A stretch of DNA of 64,000 nt from Paraburkholderia sp. CNPSo 3274 (GCF_024206475.1 NZ_JAMBPR010000017.1:62001-126000), one strand, 5' to 3'. Numbered from the stretch's first letter, positions 9,068 to 18,067 are shown. A program made the numbers and translations. Notes: generated from the sequence alone by a model not told the origin.

Positions 9068-10185
9068 CGTTGCGCACACAACGAACTTGCACCCGACGAT
9101 CCAGCCGCTCTGCACGCGCGCGGCGCGGCGCGGCCATCATCAGCGCGCTGCTTGTCGTGGCGCTGTCGGCGATCCTCGTCTCGGGCATGTTGTGGCGCCA
9201 GCAGGTGCAGTTGCGCCGCATCGAAAATCAGCGGCTGCTCGCGCAGGCGCAATGGATCGCGCGCGCCTCGCTCGACTGGACGCGCCTCGTGCTGCGCTCC
9301 GAAGCGGATACGTCGGCGGGCATCACCTATCTCGGCGGCGCGTGGGGCGTGCCGCTCGCGAGAACGCGCCTGTCCGACTTTCTCGGCCAGATCGGCGAGG
9401 CGCGTGCGCAACAGGGCGCGGACACCTGGCTCTCGGGTTCGATCGAAGACGCCCAGGCGCGCTTCAATCTGCGCGACCTCGTGGCGACCAGCGCGCCGGG
9501 CTCGCTGCAGCTGAACCTGACGGAGATCGAAGCGTTCGCGCGCCTGTTGCAGATTCTCGGCATCGACCAGCAACTCGCAAAGAACACCGCGGTGTATCTG
9601 CGCTCGGGCCTCGCCTACTCGGCAACGCGCTTCCAGACGCAAACCGCCACGACGAGCGGCACCTCGCAAACCGAGGTGCTCGCAGGCGGCGGCTCGACAG
9701 GCGGGGGCAACTACACCGACAACCCCGGCATCTCGGACAGCGACAACAACAGCGGCGTCGCGCCGCTCCTGCTGACGAGCGTCGACTCGCTCCTCGACGT
9801 GCCCGGCTTCACGCCCGACGCCGTCGCGCGGCTGCGCCCGTTCGTGACGATCCTGCCCACCGTGACGCCCGTAAACATGAACACGGCGAGCGCCGAAGTG
9901 ATCGCCTCCGTCGTAACTGGTATGAGTCTTTCGAACGCACAGGCCCTCGTCGCGCATCGCCAGAGCGTGTTTTTCCGCAACGTGAGCGACGTGCAACTCG
10001 CGCTCCAAGGCGTGGGCGTGAAGCAGGTCTCGATCGATACCACGCAGATCGACGTCAACACGAGTTATTTTCTGGTGCATGGGCGCGTGCAGCACGAGCG
10101 TGCCGAGGTGGACCGCACGACGCTTGTCTGGCGCGACCCGCTCACTCATACGACGCGCATCGTGCGCGTTCGCGACGAACCATGA
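9064..10185 (+). CDS. gspK: minor pseudopilin GspK
   Basis: Largest minor pseudopilin (373 residues), thought to cap the pseudopilus tip. The prepilin-like site ARRG/AAIISALLVVALSAIL lacks Glu at +5, which is the known exception for GspK. The body contains the T2SK saposin-like domains (SIEDAQARFNLRDL; PVNMNTASAEVIASV), with a Gly/Ser/Thr-rich insert around 195-235. It starts within the gspJ stop codon. Confidence 0.95.
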   Translation: MTLRTQRTCTRRSSRSARARRGAAIISALLVVALSAILVSGMLWRQQVQLRRIENQRLLAQAQWIARASLDWTRLVLRSEADTSAGITYLGGAWGVPLARTRLSDFLGQIGEARAQQGADTWLSGSIEDAQARFNLRDLVATSAPGSLQLNLTEIEAFARLLQILGIDQQLAKNTAVYLRSGLAYSATRFQTQTATTSGTSQTEVLAGGGSTGGGNYTDNPGISDSDNNSGVAPLLLTSVDSLLDVPGFTPDAVARLRPFVTILPTVTPVNMNTASAEVIASVVTGMSLSNAQALVAHRQSVFFRNVSDVQLALQGVGVKQVSIDTTQIDVNTSYFLVHGRVQHERAEVDRTTLVWRDPLTHTTRIVRVRDEP

Positions 10186-10219
10186 ATCCGTCCCTGACCA
10201 ACATCGAAAAGAGGTGCGT

Positions 10220-11596
10220 TTGAGCACGCTGATTGTTCTCATGCCGCCCCGCGACCCGGCGGTCCACTCGCAGGAATGGCAGCTGCCGGAACTGCCGTTC
10301 GTGCTGCTCGACAAGACGGGCAACACGCAGCGCGCGGGCCGTTCGGCGCTTGGGCTGCTGCCGAAGGCCTCGGCTACCATCCTGATGATCGCCGCGCGCG
10401 ACCTGCTCACGCTCGCCGCCGCCGTGCCGCCGCTCAAGGGGCCGCGGCTGCGTCAGGCGCTGCCGAACGTGGTCGAGGATCATCTGATCCAGGATGCGCA
10501 GACCTGCCATCTCGCGCTCGATCCCAAGCGCCTGGCCGACGGCCGCCAGGTCGTGGCGGCCATCGATCGCGGCTGGTTCCGCTTTCTCCTGGAAGGCTTC
10601 ACCGCCGCGGGACACCGCAATCTGCGCGCTGTGCCGGTGGCGCGCTGCCTGCCGGCCGCGCAGGCGGTGGAAGCGGTTCAGGAGATCCAGGTGACTGAGC
10701 CTGCCGAGCCGGGCGCAGCGCCCGACGCCGCGACTCCCTCCACGCCTGCGCTCGATCCCGTGACCGCGTGCGTGTTGGGCCATGTCGTCGCGACCGCACC
10801 CACGCTGCTGCCCGGCGTCGCGCCAGAGCTTTCGGCCGCTACGGCAGAAGCGGCGCTCGAACTCGCGATTGTGCGCGGCGCGCTCGCCGAGGGCTTCGCG
10901 GTGCCTGCCGCGAGCGTCGTTGCCACCGTAACGGCGCTCGCCGGCAGCGCGCCGGTTTCGGGCTACGTCCTCGCCAATCTGCCGGGCGAGCCCGTGAGCG
11001 CCGCCGCACGCGCGTCGCTCGCCGCCGCGTTGCCGGGCGCGCAGACGCTCACGTTCGAGGCGCTCGCGCGCCGCGCGCTCGCCTGCCGCTTCGACCTCTG
11101 CCAGTTCGAGTTCGCCTCGCAGCCGTGGCGGCTCGATCGCGCGACGCTGCGCCGTCTGCGTGTGCCGATCGTGCTCGTGGCGGCGTCGCTCGTCGTGGCG
11201 GTCGTCGGCGCGAATATCCAGTGGCTCATGATGGCGCGCCAGCGCGACGCTATCAGCGCGCAAATGACCGAGCTGTTCCTCAACGCGTTCCCGAAGACGA
11301 CCGTCGTGCTCGATCCCGCCGGGCAGATGGCGCGCCAGTTGCAGCAGTTGCGCCTGGCCGCGGGCGAGCCCTCGCCCGACGACTTCCTCGCGCTTTCCGA
11401 CGGCCTCGCGCGCTCGCTCGGTCCGGTGCCCGCGAACGGCATCGCGGCCCTCGACTACCACGACCGGCGTCTGGACGTGACCTTCAAGCCAGGCGTCAGC
11501 ATCGATGCAGATCTCGTGAAACGCCTCGCGGGCAACGGCCTTGCGGGCACCGTGGATGCAAGCACGGGCAAATGGACTATCAGGAGCGCATCGTGA
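10220..11596 (+). CDS. gspL: type II secretion protein GspL
   Basis: Bitopic inner-membrane protein whose cytoplasmic actin-like domain binds GspE and whose periplasmic ferredoxin-like domain binds GspM. I start it at TTG 10220 (then STLIVLMPPRDPA), preceded by AAGAGG about 5 bp upstream; a GTG two codons earlier is the alternative. This gives 458 residues, with a single membrane helix at about 314-334 (VPIVLVAASLVVAVVGANIQ) after a long cytoplasmic part. The stop overlaps the gspM start. The unusual start codon may lower its translation relative to its neighbours. Confidence 0.92.
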   Translation: MSTLIVLMPPRDPAVHSQEWQLPELPFVLLDKTGNTQRAGRSALGLLPKASATILMIAARDLLTLAAAVPPLKGPRLRQALPNVVEDHLIQDAQTCHLALDPKRLADGRQVVAAIDRGWFRFLLEGFTAAGHRNLRAVPVARCLPAAQAVEAVQEIQVTEPAEPGAAPDAATPSTPALDPVTACVLGHVVATAPTLLPGVAPELSAATAEAALELAIVRGALAEGFAVPAASVVATVTALAGSAPVSGYVLANLPGEPVSAAARASLAAALPGAQTLTFEALARRALACRFDLCQFEFASQPWRLDRATLRRLRVPIVLVAASLVVAVVGANIQWLMMARQRDAISAQMTELFLNAFPKTTVVLDPAGQMARQLQQLRLAAGEPSPDDFLALSDGLARSLGPVPANGIAALDYHDRRLDVTFKPGVSIDADLVKRLAGNGLAGTVDASTGKWTIRSAS

Positions 11597-12111
11597 AGAC
11601 ATCGGCTATGAGCGGCGCGTGGGCCGAGGCCTGGACGAACTTCTGGGAGGCGCGCACGACGCGCGAAAAGACGCTGCTCACGTGGGGTGGCGCGGCGCTC
11701 GCGCTGGCGATCGGCTGGTCGGTGTTGTGGCAGCCCGCCGCCGACGGCCGCGCGCGCCTGCGTGAGAGCTTGCCCGGCATGCAACGCGCGCTCGCGCAGA
11801 TGACGGCCGAGGCCGACGAGGCGCGCTCGCTGGCGGGCGCTGCAGCGAGCGTGGCGCCGGGCGGCCAGGCGCTCAAGGACGCGGTCACTGCCTCGCTCGC
11901 CGATCACGCGCTTACGGGCGGCCAAATTCAGCTGATCGGCACGACGGTGCAGGTGCAGATGAAGAACGTGTCGTTCCCGGCGTGGGCCGCGTGGCTCGAC
12001 GACGTGCGCAAGCAGTTCAAGGTGCAGGTGGTCGAGGCGCACATCACCGCGCTGAAGGCCGATGGCCAGGTCGACTTGACGGCCTCGCTGCAACCGGCGA
12101 ATACGCATTAA
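11593..12111 (+). CDS. gspM: type II secretion protein GspM
   Basis: Inner-membrane protein that pairs with GspL. The GTG at 11593 overlaps the gspL stop (GTGA) and gives 172 residues with a short cytoplasmic N-terminus, one membrane helix (about 27-46, LLTWGGAALALAIGWSVLW) and a ferredoxin-like periplasmic domain. An ATG five codons later (11608) is an alternative start. Position between gspL and gspN plus topology support the call. Confidence 0.92.
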   Translation: MKTSAMSGAWAEAWTNFWEARTTREKTLLTWGGAALALAIGWSVLWQPAADGRARLRESLPGMQRALAQMTAEADEARSLAGAAASVAPGGQALKDAVTASLADHALTGGQIQLIGTTVQVQMKNVSFPAWAAWLDDVRKQFKVQVVEAHITALKADGQVDLTASLQPANTH

Positions 12112-12120
12112 GAAGAAAAA

Positions 12121-12148
12121 GCGCGCATTGAGAAGCGCGCACTGAGAA
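12121..12148 (+). repeat. 14-bp tandem duplication between gspM and gspN
   Basis: GCGCGCATTGAGAA (12121-12134) is repeated with one change at 12135-12148, filling half of the 55-bp gap between gspM and gspN. It is the only noticeable spacing in the gspJ-N run apart from the 34-bp gap between gspK and gspL. It probably arose by local duplication; no function is apparent. Confidence 0.7.
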
Positions 12149-12166
12149 TCGCCGGAGAAATAGGCA

Positions 12167-12946
12167 ATGAATTACTGGATGCGGCGCCTGCGCGCCGCGT
12201 TGCCCTGGCTGCTCGTGGGCGTGCTGTCGAGCGCTGTCGTGCTGCTCGCCCGCTTGCCCGCGGCCTGGATCGCGCCTCAGTTCGCGCGTGCGACCCAGGG
12301 GCACGTGAATCTGATCGACCCGGAAGGCTCGCTCTGGCACGGCTCCGCCACGCTGATGCTCGCCGCGGGCCAGGACGCACGCGGCGCGACGCTGCTGCCG
12401 GGGCGCATTGTCTGGCGCACGGCGTTCTGGCCGCTTTTCGTCGCGCGCGTGCGCATGGAAATGCTGCAGACCGAGGCGATGCCCGACGCAGTCACGGTGG
12501 ATGCGTCGTTGCGCGGCGCGAACGTGAGCGCGGGCACGATCGCCGTGCCGGCGTCGTTGCTCGCGGGTCTCGGCGCACCCTTCAACACGCTCGATCTGGA
12601 CGGCAAGGTGCGGCTCGCGTGGAGCCCGTGGCGCATGTTCGGCACGGATGCGTTCGGACGACTGACCGTCTCGCTTGCCGACATGAGTTCGCGCGTTTCG
12701 CTAGTGAAGCCGCTCGGCACGTATGAGGTGGTGCTGCAGGCGCAGGGGGCGACGTCGACGCTCGATCTCTCGACGCAAAAAGGACCGTTGATGCTAGAGG
12801 GGCGCGGCTCGTTCTCGCGTGCGTCGGCGTCCTTTCAGGGCACCGCGAGCGCGGCGCCGGATCAGCGCGACAACCTGGCAGGCCTCTTGAATCTGCTGGG
12901 CCGGCCGGTTGGGCCGGGAACCGTCGCGCTGACGTTCATGCGCTGA
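12167..12946 (+). CDS. gspN: type II secretion protein GspN
   Basis: Accessory inner-membrane protein found in only some type II systems; its exact role is not settled. The 259-residue product has one N-terminal membrane helix (about 11-30) and a periplasmic beta-rich T2SSN domain with features such as LIDPEGSLWHGSATLML and WRTAFWPLF. GGAGAAA lies about 9 bp upstream of the ATG. It closes the gspG-N unit and is followed by a GC-rich hairpin before the convergent efflux gene. Confidence 0.92.
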   Translation: MNYWMRRLRAALPWLLVGVLSSAVVLLARLPAAWIAPQFARATQGHVNLIDPEGSLWHGSATLMLAAGQDARGATLLPGRIVWRTAFWPLFVARVRMEMLQTEAMPDAVTVDASLRGANVSAGTIAVPASLLAGLGAPFNTLDLDGKVRLAWSPWRMFGTDAFGRLTVSLADMSSRVSLVKPLGTYEVVLQAQGATSTLDLSTQKGPLMLEGRGSFSRASASFQGTASAAPDQRDNLAGLLNLLGRPVGPGTVALTFMR

Positions 12947-12967
12947 CGTTCGTGGGTTGTTGAGCGT

Positions 12968-12987
12968 GCGCCCGCCTGCGCGGGCGC
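12968..12987. terminator. GC-rich hairpin between convergent gspN and efflux gene
   Basis: Perfect 8-bp stem GCGCCCGC / GCGGGCGC with a 4-base CTGC loop, lying exactly between two convergent genes. There is no T-tract, so it is at best a weak intrinsic terminator or an RNA 3'-end stabiliser. Confidence 0.4.
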
Positions 12988-12994
12988 GTACGCA

Positions 12995-14575
12995 TTATTG
13001 CGGCTGGGCGGCCGTCGTAGCCGTAGTCGCTGGCGCCGAAGCCACTGCCGGTGCAGCCACGCTGCCGGTCTCGCGATCCATCTGCGAAGCATCCCAGCCG
13101 CCGCCCAACGCCTTCACGAGCCCCACCGACGACACCATGCGCTGCCCGCCGATGCTCACGAGCTTCTGCTGTGCGGTAAAGGCTGTGGCCTGCGCGGAAA
13201 GCACGTTCTGGAAATCGGTCGTGCCCGCCTTGTACTCGTTCGTCACGATCGCGAGCGCATGCTGCGCCGACTCCACCGCCTGCTGCTGCACGACGACCTC
13301 TTGCCCGAGGATGCGCTGCGAAGCGAGGTTGTCCTCCACGTCCTGGAACGCGGCCAGCACCGTTTGCCGATAGGTGGCCACCTGCTGGTCGTAGGCGGCG
13401 CGCGCGGCCTCGGTCTGGGCCTTGCGCAGCCCGGCGTCGAAGATCGTGCCGGCAAGCGAGGGCCCGAGCGTCCAGAAGCGCGACGGCATCTGCAACAGCT
13501 GCGACATCACCGAGCTTTCGAAACCGCCGCTCGCGGAAAGCGTGAGCGTGGGGAAGTACGCCGCAATGGCGACGCCGATCTGCTCGTTGGCGGACGCCGC
13601 CTTGCGCTCGGCCGAGGCGATGTCGGGCCGGCGCTCGAGCAGCGCCGAAGGCATGGCGAGCGGCACCGTGGGCGGCGTGGCGGCGAGCGGCGACGGCGGG
13701 ATCGAGAACGTGGAGGCGGGCTGGCCGACCAGCACGGCGATCGCATGCTCGTCCTGGGCGCGCGCCACACCGTTGTCGATCGCGGAAGCCTGGGCAGACT
13801 GCAGCTGGGTTTGCGCCTGAATCACGTCGGCTCGGCCCGCGACGCCCTGGGCATACTGATTTTGCGTGAGCTGCAGCGACTTCTGGTACGCGACGACCGT
13901 GTCGTCGAGCAGCTTCTGCTGCGCGTCGAGCGAGCGCAACGTGAAGTATGTCTGCGCGAGCGTGGCCTGGGCCGACAGACGCGCGTTCGCGAGATCGGCG
14001 GCGGCGCCCTGCTGGCTCGCCTCCTGCGAGCTGACCGTGCGGCTCACCTTGCCCCAGAGATCGGGTTCCCAGGTGGCGTCGAGCCCCAGGTTGACGTTGT
14101 TGTTGATGCTGCCGCTCGACAATCCGCCGCTCGAGTTGGCCACGCGCGTGGGCGTGTACGAGCGCGTGCCCGAGAACGAACCGCTGATCACGGGGAAGTA
14201 CGCCGCCCGCGCCTCGCCCACGAGCGCACGCGCCTGGCGGTAGGCGGCGGCATATTGCGCGACCGTCTGGTTGCTGGTGTTGAGCTGGTCCATCAGCGCG
14301 TTGAGCTGCGCGTTGTCATAGATCAGCCACCAGGCGCCGCGGTCGGCGGTATCGGCGGGTTGCGCGACCTTCCAGCCCTCGGGCGCTTCCTTGAACGAAG
14401 CGGGCACGGCGGCGCTGGGCCGGTGATAGTCGGGGCCGACGGCGCAGCCAGTCAACTGGAAGGTGAGCGCGGCGGCCGCGCACAGCGCCAACGTGGAAAG
14501 CGGCTTGGGCGCACGGCGCGCCACGGACCCGGCGGATCCAGCGGTCGCGCCGGAGCGGACGAAACGGCAAGGCAT
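12995..14575 (-). CDS. outer-membrane efflux lipoprotein, NodT/OprM family
   Basis: TolC-like outer-membrane channel of a tripartite exporter. The ATG at 14575 (526 residues, AGGA about 10 bp upstream) leads into a signal peptide ending in the lipobox LTGC (Cys44), followed by AVGPDYHRP, the standard opening of NodT-family lipoproteins. Two OEP repeats follow, with RRPDIASAERKAASANEQIG in the second half. The C-terminus is Ala/Thr/Pro-rich. It lies convergent to gspN and upstream of the marR-emrB pair on the other strand, so it probably serves that exporter. No membrane-fusion protein is encoded nearby. Confidence 0.93.
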   Translation of the reverse strand: MPCRFVRSGATAGSAGSVARRAPKPLSTLALCAAAALTFQLTGCAVGPDYHRPSAAVPASFKEAPEGWKVAQPADTADRGAWWLIYDNAQLNALMDQLNTSNQTVAQYAAAYRQARALVGEARAAYFPVISGSFSGTRSYTPTRVANSSGGLSSGSINNNVNLGLDATWEPDLWGKVSRTVSSQEASQQGAAADLANARLSAQATLAQTYFTLRSLDAQQKLLDDTVVAYQKSLQLTQNQYAQGVAGRADVIQAQTQLQSAQASAIDNGVARAQDEHAIAVLVGQPASTFSIPPSPLAATPPTVPLAMPSALLERRPDIASAERKAASANEQIGVAIAAYFPTLTLSASGGFESSVMSQLLQMPSRFWTLGPSLAGTIFDAGLRKAQTEAARAAYDQQVATYRQTVLAAFQDVEDNLASQRILGQEVVVQQQAVESAQHALAIVTNEYKAGTTDFQNVLSAQATAFTAQQKLVSIGGQRMVSSVGLVKALGGGWDASQMDRETGSVAAPAVASAPATTATTAAQPQ

Positions 14576-14728
14576 GCAAGGATTCCTGTCGATGCAACCG
14601 GCGCGCGGTCGGGCGCGCACGGGGTTGTCGCGTTGCGGCAATGGTAGCGCACGCGCTAGTCATTACGCGGAATCCGAAAGCTTACGCGTTGGAAGGGTTG
14701 GCGGGTGTTACGGCGTGGGGTGCGCAGG

Positions 14729-15052
14729 TTACGCGTCGTTACGGCGGCGCATCGGCGCGCGGCAGGCGAGCTGGCCGCCACCGCACACGGGCGCGGCCGC
14801 TGCTGCGGCCGTTGCGGTCACGGGCCTGGCCGGCACGACAGCGCTTGCTCCGGCGGGTTCGTGCCGCGCGCGCCGGCGCCGCGCCCACACCACGGCCACT
14901 ACCGCGATCGAGCCGCCCGGTAGCGCAAACATGGCCGCATACAACGCGAGCCTGCGCCAGCGCGACGACTCACCGGCCTTCGCGAAGGCGTGGCGGGCGG
15001 TGTCGGTGACAGAGCGGCCAAGGCCGCCAAGCGCGTTGATCAAGTAAAGCAT
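14729..15052 (-). CDS. small membrane protein beside marR
   Basis: Unrecognised protein of 107 residues from the ATG at 15052. It begins MLYLINALGGLGRSVTDTAR, has one membrane helix (about 36-54, LALYAAMFALPGGSIAVVAV) followed by a basic stop-transfer cluster (WARRRRARH), and ends in an Ala/Pro-rich tail with a few cysteines. A TTGCGA-17-TATTAT promoter at 15099-15127 fits this start with a leader of about 40 bases. It faces away from marR over a shared promoter region, which suggests co-regulation with the drug-efflux genes. The ribosome binding site is poor, and function is unknown. Confidence 0.55.
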   Translation of the reverse strand: MLYLINALGGLGRSVTDTARHAFAKAGESSRWRRLALYAAMFALPGGSIAVVAVVWARRRRARHEPAGASAVVPARPVTATAAAAAAPVCGGGQLACRAPMRRRNDA

Positions 15053-15098
15053 GATGCGGAAGCGGGTGAACTGGGAAGAATGAAACTGGTTGCCTGTC

Positions 15099-15127
15099 AT
15101 AATATTGACTATGCAATCAAATCGCAA
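15099..15127 (-). promoter_or_regulatory. sigma-70-like promoter of the small membrane gene
   Basis: On the minus strand TTGCGA (15122-15127), exactly 17 bp, then TATTAT (15099-15104). The boxes interleave with the plus-strand promoter facing marR, so polymerase cannot use both at once. Confidence 0.5.
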
Positions 15128-15133
15128 CATACT
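15105..15133 (+). promoter_or_regulatory. sigma-70-like distal promoter of marR
   Basis: TTGACT (15105-15110), 17 bp, CATACT (15128-15133). The predicted start is about 140 bases before the marR ATG. It overlaps the divergent minus-strand promoter, a common arrangement for MarR autoregulation. A second, perfect -10 (TATAAT) lies nearer to the gene. Confidence 0.5.
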
Positions 15134-15238
15134 TTGCAGCGCATCAATGCAACTGTTGTTTTTACGCGCCGATCACGACAGCTGAAACATTCGCGACCCG
15201 CCGACCGATTTATCTGCCTGAGCAGCGAAGTAACCCGT

Positions 15239-15244
15239 TATAAT
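15239..15244 (+). promoter_or_regulatory. possible proximal marR promoter, -10 box
   Basis: Perfect TATAAT 37 bp before the marR ATG. The -35 position at 17-bp spacing (GCCTGA) is poor, so this would need an activator or is fortuitous. Confidence 0.35.
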
Positions 15245-15280
15245 CCGCTCGTTTTTTGAGATGCTGCAAAGCGAACTGCC

Positions 15281-15805
15281 ATGAGTGATGGTCCTTTCGT
15301 CCGGGCGAGGCTAGGCGTCGAGCCAAGTCTCGGCTATTTCCTCTCGACCGCGCGCAATGTGCTGGCCGGGCGCATCGACCGTGCGGTCGCGCCGCTCGGG
15401 CTCACATCGTCGCAAATCGGTGTGATCCTTTTATTGTGGTTCGAGCGCGCCAGCACGCCGAACGAGATGTCGCGCGCGCTCTCGTACGACACCGGCTCCA
15501 TGACGCGCATGCTCGACCGGCTGGAGAAAAAGGGCTTTCTCGAGCGGCAGCGTAGCCAGGCGGACCGCCGGGTCGTGGAACTCGCACTGACGGATCAGGG
15601 ACGTACGGCGGCGCAGCAATTACCCGACCTGATCGCCGCGGAGATGTCCGAGCAGTTGCGCGGCTTCGCTCCCGAAGAAGTCGCGACGCTCGTTCATTTG
15701 CTGCAGCGCTTCATTGCCAATGACGGCTCGACCATACCGCTCTGCGGATCGATGGACGGCTCCGGCAAGGACGCAGAAGCGCCGGCGCAGGAAGACGGCG
15801 ACTAG
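15281..15805 (+). CDS. MarR-family transcriptional regulator
   Basis: Winged-helix regulator of 174 residues, likely a repressor of the adjacent exporter that is released by phenolic or drug ligands. The MarR core is clear: LTSSQIGVILLLWFERASTPNEMSR helices, then recognition helix and wing SMTRMLDRLEKKGFLERQRS with the DRR motif (QADRRVVELALTDQGR). The C-terminal 25 residues are acidic/polar and atypical. It is followed after 150 bp by a DHA2 exporter in the same direction and is divergent from a small membrane gene and an outer-membrane channel. Confidence 0.93.
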   Translation: MSDGPFVRARLGVEPSLGYFLSTARNVLAGRIDRAVAPLGLTSSQIGVILLLWFERASTPNEMSRALSYDTGSMTRMLDRLEKKGFLERQRSQADRRVVELALTDQGRTAAQQLPDLIAAEMSEQLRGFAPEEVATLVHLLQRFIANDGSTIPLCGSMDGSGKDAEAPAQEDGD

Positions 15806-15955
15806 AAACGTGCCACGACGCGCCGCAGTGCAACACGTGGCGAAGTTTGAGTAAATTACTGTCTGGGCAGAAAATGCACAGACACGAAATGGCAAGCCGG
15901 CGTACGCTGCTCCCCGGGGGCAGTAGCAACGGCCGACCCAACAAGGACACGGAAC

Positions 15956-17512
15956 ATGGCAGCTTCTCCCGCGGTGCCCGCGCAGGCCGAACCCGCACCG
16001 TTTTCCGGCGGCACGCTCGCGCTCCTCACAGTCGGGCTCGCGCTCGGAACCTTCATGGAGGTGCTGGACACCTCGATCGCCAACGTGGCGGTGCCGACCA
16101 TCTCGGGTAACCTGGGTGTCGCCAACAGCGAAGGCACGTGGGTCATCTCGTCGTATTCGGTCGCCTCCGCGATCGCGGTGCCGCTCACCGGCTGGCTCGC
16201 GCGCCGCGTGGGCGAAGTGCGCCTCTTCACGCTTTCCGTGCTGCTGTTCACGGTGGCCTCGGCCGCTTGCGGCTTCGCGACGAACTTCGAAACGCTCATT
16301 GCGTTTCGTCTCGTGCAAGGGCTTGTTTCCGGGCCGATGGTCCCGCTTTCGCAGACCATCCTCATGCGCTCCTACCCGCCTGCCAAACGCGGCCTCGCGC
16401 TCGGGCTCTGGGCGATGACCGTGATCGTCGCGCCGATCTTCGGACCGGTGATGGGCGGCTGGATCACCGACAACTACACGTGGCCGTGGATCTTTTATAT
16501 CAACGTGCCAATCGGCCTCTTCTCGGGCATCTGCGCGTACCTGCTGCTGCGCGGACGCGAGACGAAGACGATGAAGCAGCGCATCGACGCCGTGGGCCTC
16601 GCGCTCCTCGTGATCGGCGTGTCTTGCCTGCAGATGATGCTCGACCTCGGCAAGGACCGCGACTGGTTCAACTCGACGTTCATCGTCACGCTCGCCATCA
16701 TCGCGGTGGTCGCGCTCGCGTTCATGCTCGCGTGGGAGGCGACGGAAAAAGAGCCCGTGGTCGATCTATCGCTCTTTCGCGACCGCAATTTCGCGCTCGG
16801 CGCGATGATCACCTCGTTCGGCTTCATGGCCTTCTTTGGCTCGGTGGTGATCTTCCCGCTCTGGCTGCAGACCGTCATGGGCTATACGGCGGGCCTCGCG
16901 GGTCTTGCCACCGCACCGGTGGGCCTGCTCGCGCTCGTGCTCTCGCCGCTCATCGGGCGCAACATGCACCGGCTCGATCTGCGTATGGTCGCGAGCTTCG
17001 CCTTTGTCGTGTTCGCGCTCGTCTCGCTCTGGAACTCGACGTTCACACTCGACGTGCCGTTCAACCATGTGATCCTGCCGCGCCTCGTGCAGGGTATCGG
17101 CGTGGCCTGCTTCTTCGTGCCGATGACGACCATCACGCTCTCGAGCGTTCCCGACGAGCGGCTAGCGAGCGCCTCGGGCCTCTCTAACTTTCTGCGTACG
17201 CTTTCGGGCGCGATCGGCACGGCGCTGAGCACGACGTTCTGGGAAGACGCCGCGATCTATCACCATGCCGTCCTGTCGGAATCGGTGAGCCAGTACTCGC
17301 CGAACACCGTCGCGTACAAGGACGCGCTCGCGAACCTCGGTTTCGCAGGTCAAAGCCTGACAGCCAAGCTCAACGACGTCGTGACGACGCAAGGCTACAT
17401 GATGGCCACCAACGACTTCTTCCGCATTTCGTGCGTGATGTTTGTCGTGCTGGCACTGCTGGTGTGGGTGACGAAGCCGAAAAAAGGCGCGGGTCCGGCA
17501 ATGGGTCATTGA
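15956..17512 (+). CDS. DHA2 (EmrB/QacA-type) multidrug exporter
   Basis: Proton-driven major facilitator of the 14-helix DHA2 family, 518 residues, inner membrane. The motif LDTSIANVAVPTISG in helix 1 and the following SEGTWVISSYSVASAIAVPL are diagnostic of EmrB-like exporters; conserved LTGWLARRVGEVRLF matches motif A. An AAGGA ribosome binding site lies upstream. EmrB normally works with an EmrA (HlyD-family) periplasmic adaptor and TolC. Here the outer-membrane channel gene is 3 kb away, but no adaptor gene is present, so either an adaptor is shared from elsewhere or the pump acts alone. Likely controlled by the adjacent MarR protein. Confidence 0.93.
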   Translation: MAASPAVPAQAEPAPFSGGTLALLTVGLALGTFMEVLDTSIANVAVPTISGNLGVANSEGTWVISSYSVASAIAVPLTGWLARRVGEVRLFTLSVLLFTVASAACGFATNFETLIAFRLVQGLVSGPMVPLSQTILMRSYPPAKRGLALGLWAMTVIVAPIFGPVMGGWITDNYTWPWIFYINVPIGLFSGICAYLLLRGRETKTMKQRIDAVGLALLVIGVSCLQMMLDLGKDRDWFNSTFIVTLAIIAVVALAFMLAWEATEKEPVVDLSLFRDRNFALGAMITSFGFMAFFGSVVIFPLWLQTVMGYTAGLAGLATAPVGLLALVLSPLIGRNMHRLDLRMVASFAFVVFALVSLWNSTFTLDVPFNHVILPRLVQGIGVACFFVPMTTITLSSVPDERLASASGLSNFLRTLSGAIGTALSTTFWEDAAIYHHAVLSESVSQYSPNTVAYKDALANLGFAGQSLTAKLNDVVTTQGYMMATNDFFRISCVMFVVLALLVWVTKPKKGAGPAMGH

Positions 17513-17584
17513 CGGTCCCGTGAAAGGCTGCCCTGAGCGCGCGCCGGTGCGAACCACGCCCAGCGCGGTCAGGGCCACGCGCGA

Positions 17585-18067
17585 TCAATGCGCGCTCGAA
17601 GCCGGCTCGGCCACTGCTGCGCCACTCACGCCGGCCGTGTCGCCACCTGCGCCCGTGGTCGTGTCACCGGGAATGGGCGCATCGACGCCGGTTCGCACGT
17701 ACTGCTTGAACGCCGCGCCCGCCGACCACGGGTTGGGCTTGCAGCCGAGCGAACTGTCGCAATGCGCGGCGAAGCCGATCGTGGCCGTGCCGTCGGCGTT
17801 GGCGGACTTCGTGATTTCATAGGCAAGCAGACGCCGGCCGCCGCCGGGGCCCGACGTCTGGATCAGCGTGTCGGTCACGGTCTGCACTTCGTACTTCGAA
17901 TGACTGCGCACCCAGCCCTCTGCGCGTTGCCACCAGAGATCGCATTCCGCCTTGTTCGAACAGGTGAGCGGCGCGGTCGCGATCTGCATGACGTCGGGAT
18001 TGACCTGCCCGCGCGACGCGCAGGCCGCAGCCATCGCGCACAGCAGGATCGCAAGAATTCGTTTCAT
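17585..18067 (-). CDS. putative lipoprotein of unknown function
   Basis: Unrecognised lipoprotein, 160 residues from ATG 18067 with a good GGAGGAA ribosome binding site. The signal is MKRILAILLCAMAAAC with Cys16 as the lipidated residue. The body has a cysteine pair (LTCSNKAECDLWWQRAEGW; HCDSSLGCKPNPW) that could form disulphides, and a low-complexity Gly/Ala tail. It lies convergent with the exporter gene and downstream of gshA in the same direction, separated by 220 bp. No functional inference is justified. Confidence 0.75.
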   Translation of the reverse strand: MKRILAILLCAMAAACASRGQVNPDVMQIATAPLTCSNKAECDLWWQRAEGWVRSHSKYEVQTVTDTLIQTSGPGGGRRLLAYEITKSANADGTATIGFAAHCDSSLGCKPNPWSAGAAFKQYVRTGVDAPIPGDTTTGAGGDTAGVSGAAVAEPASSAH

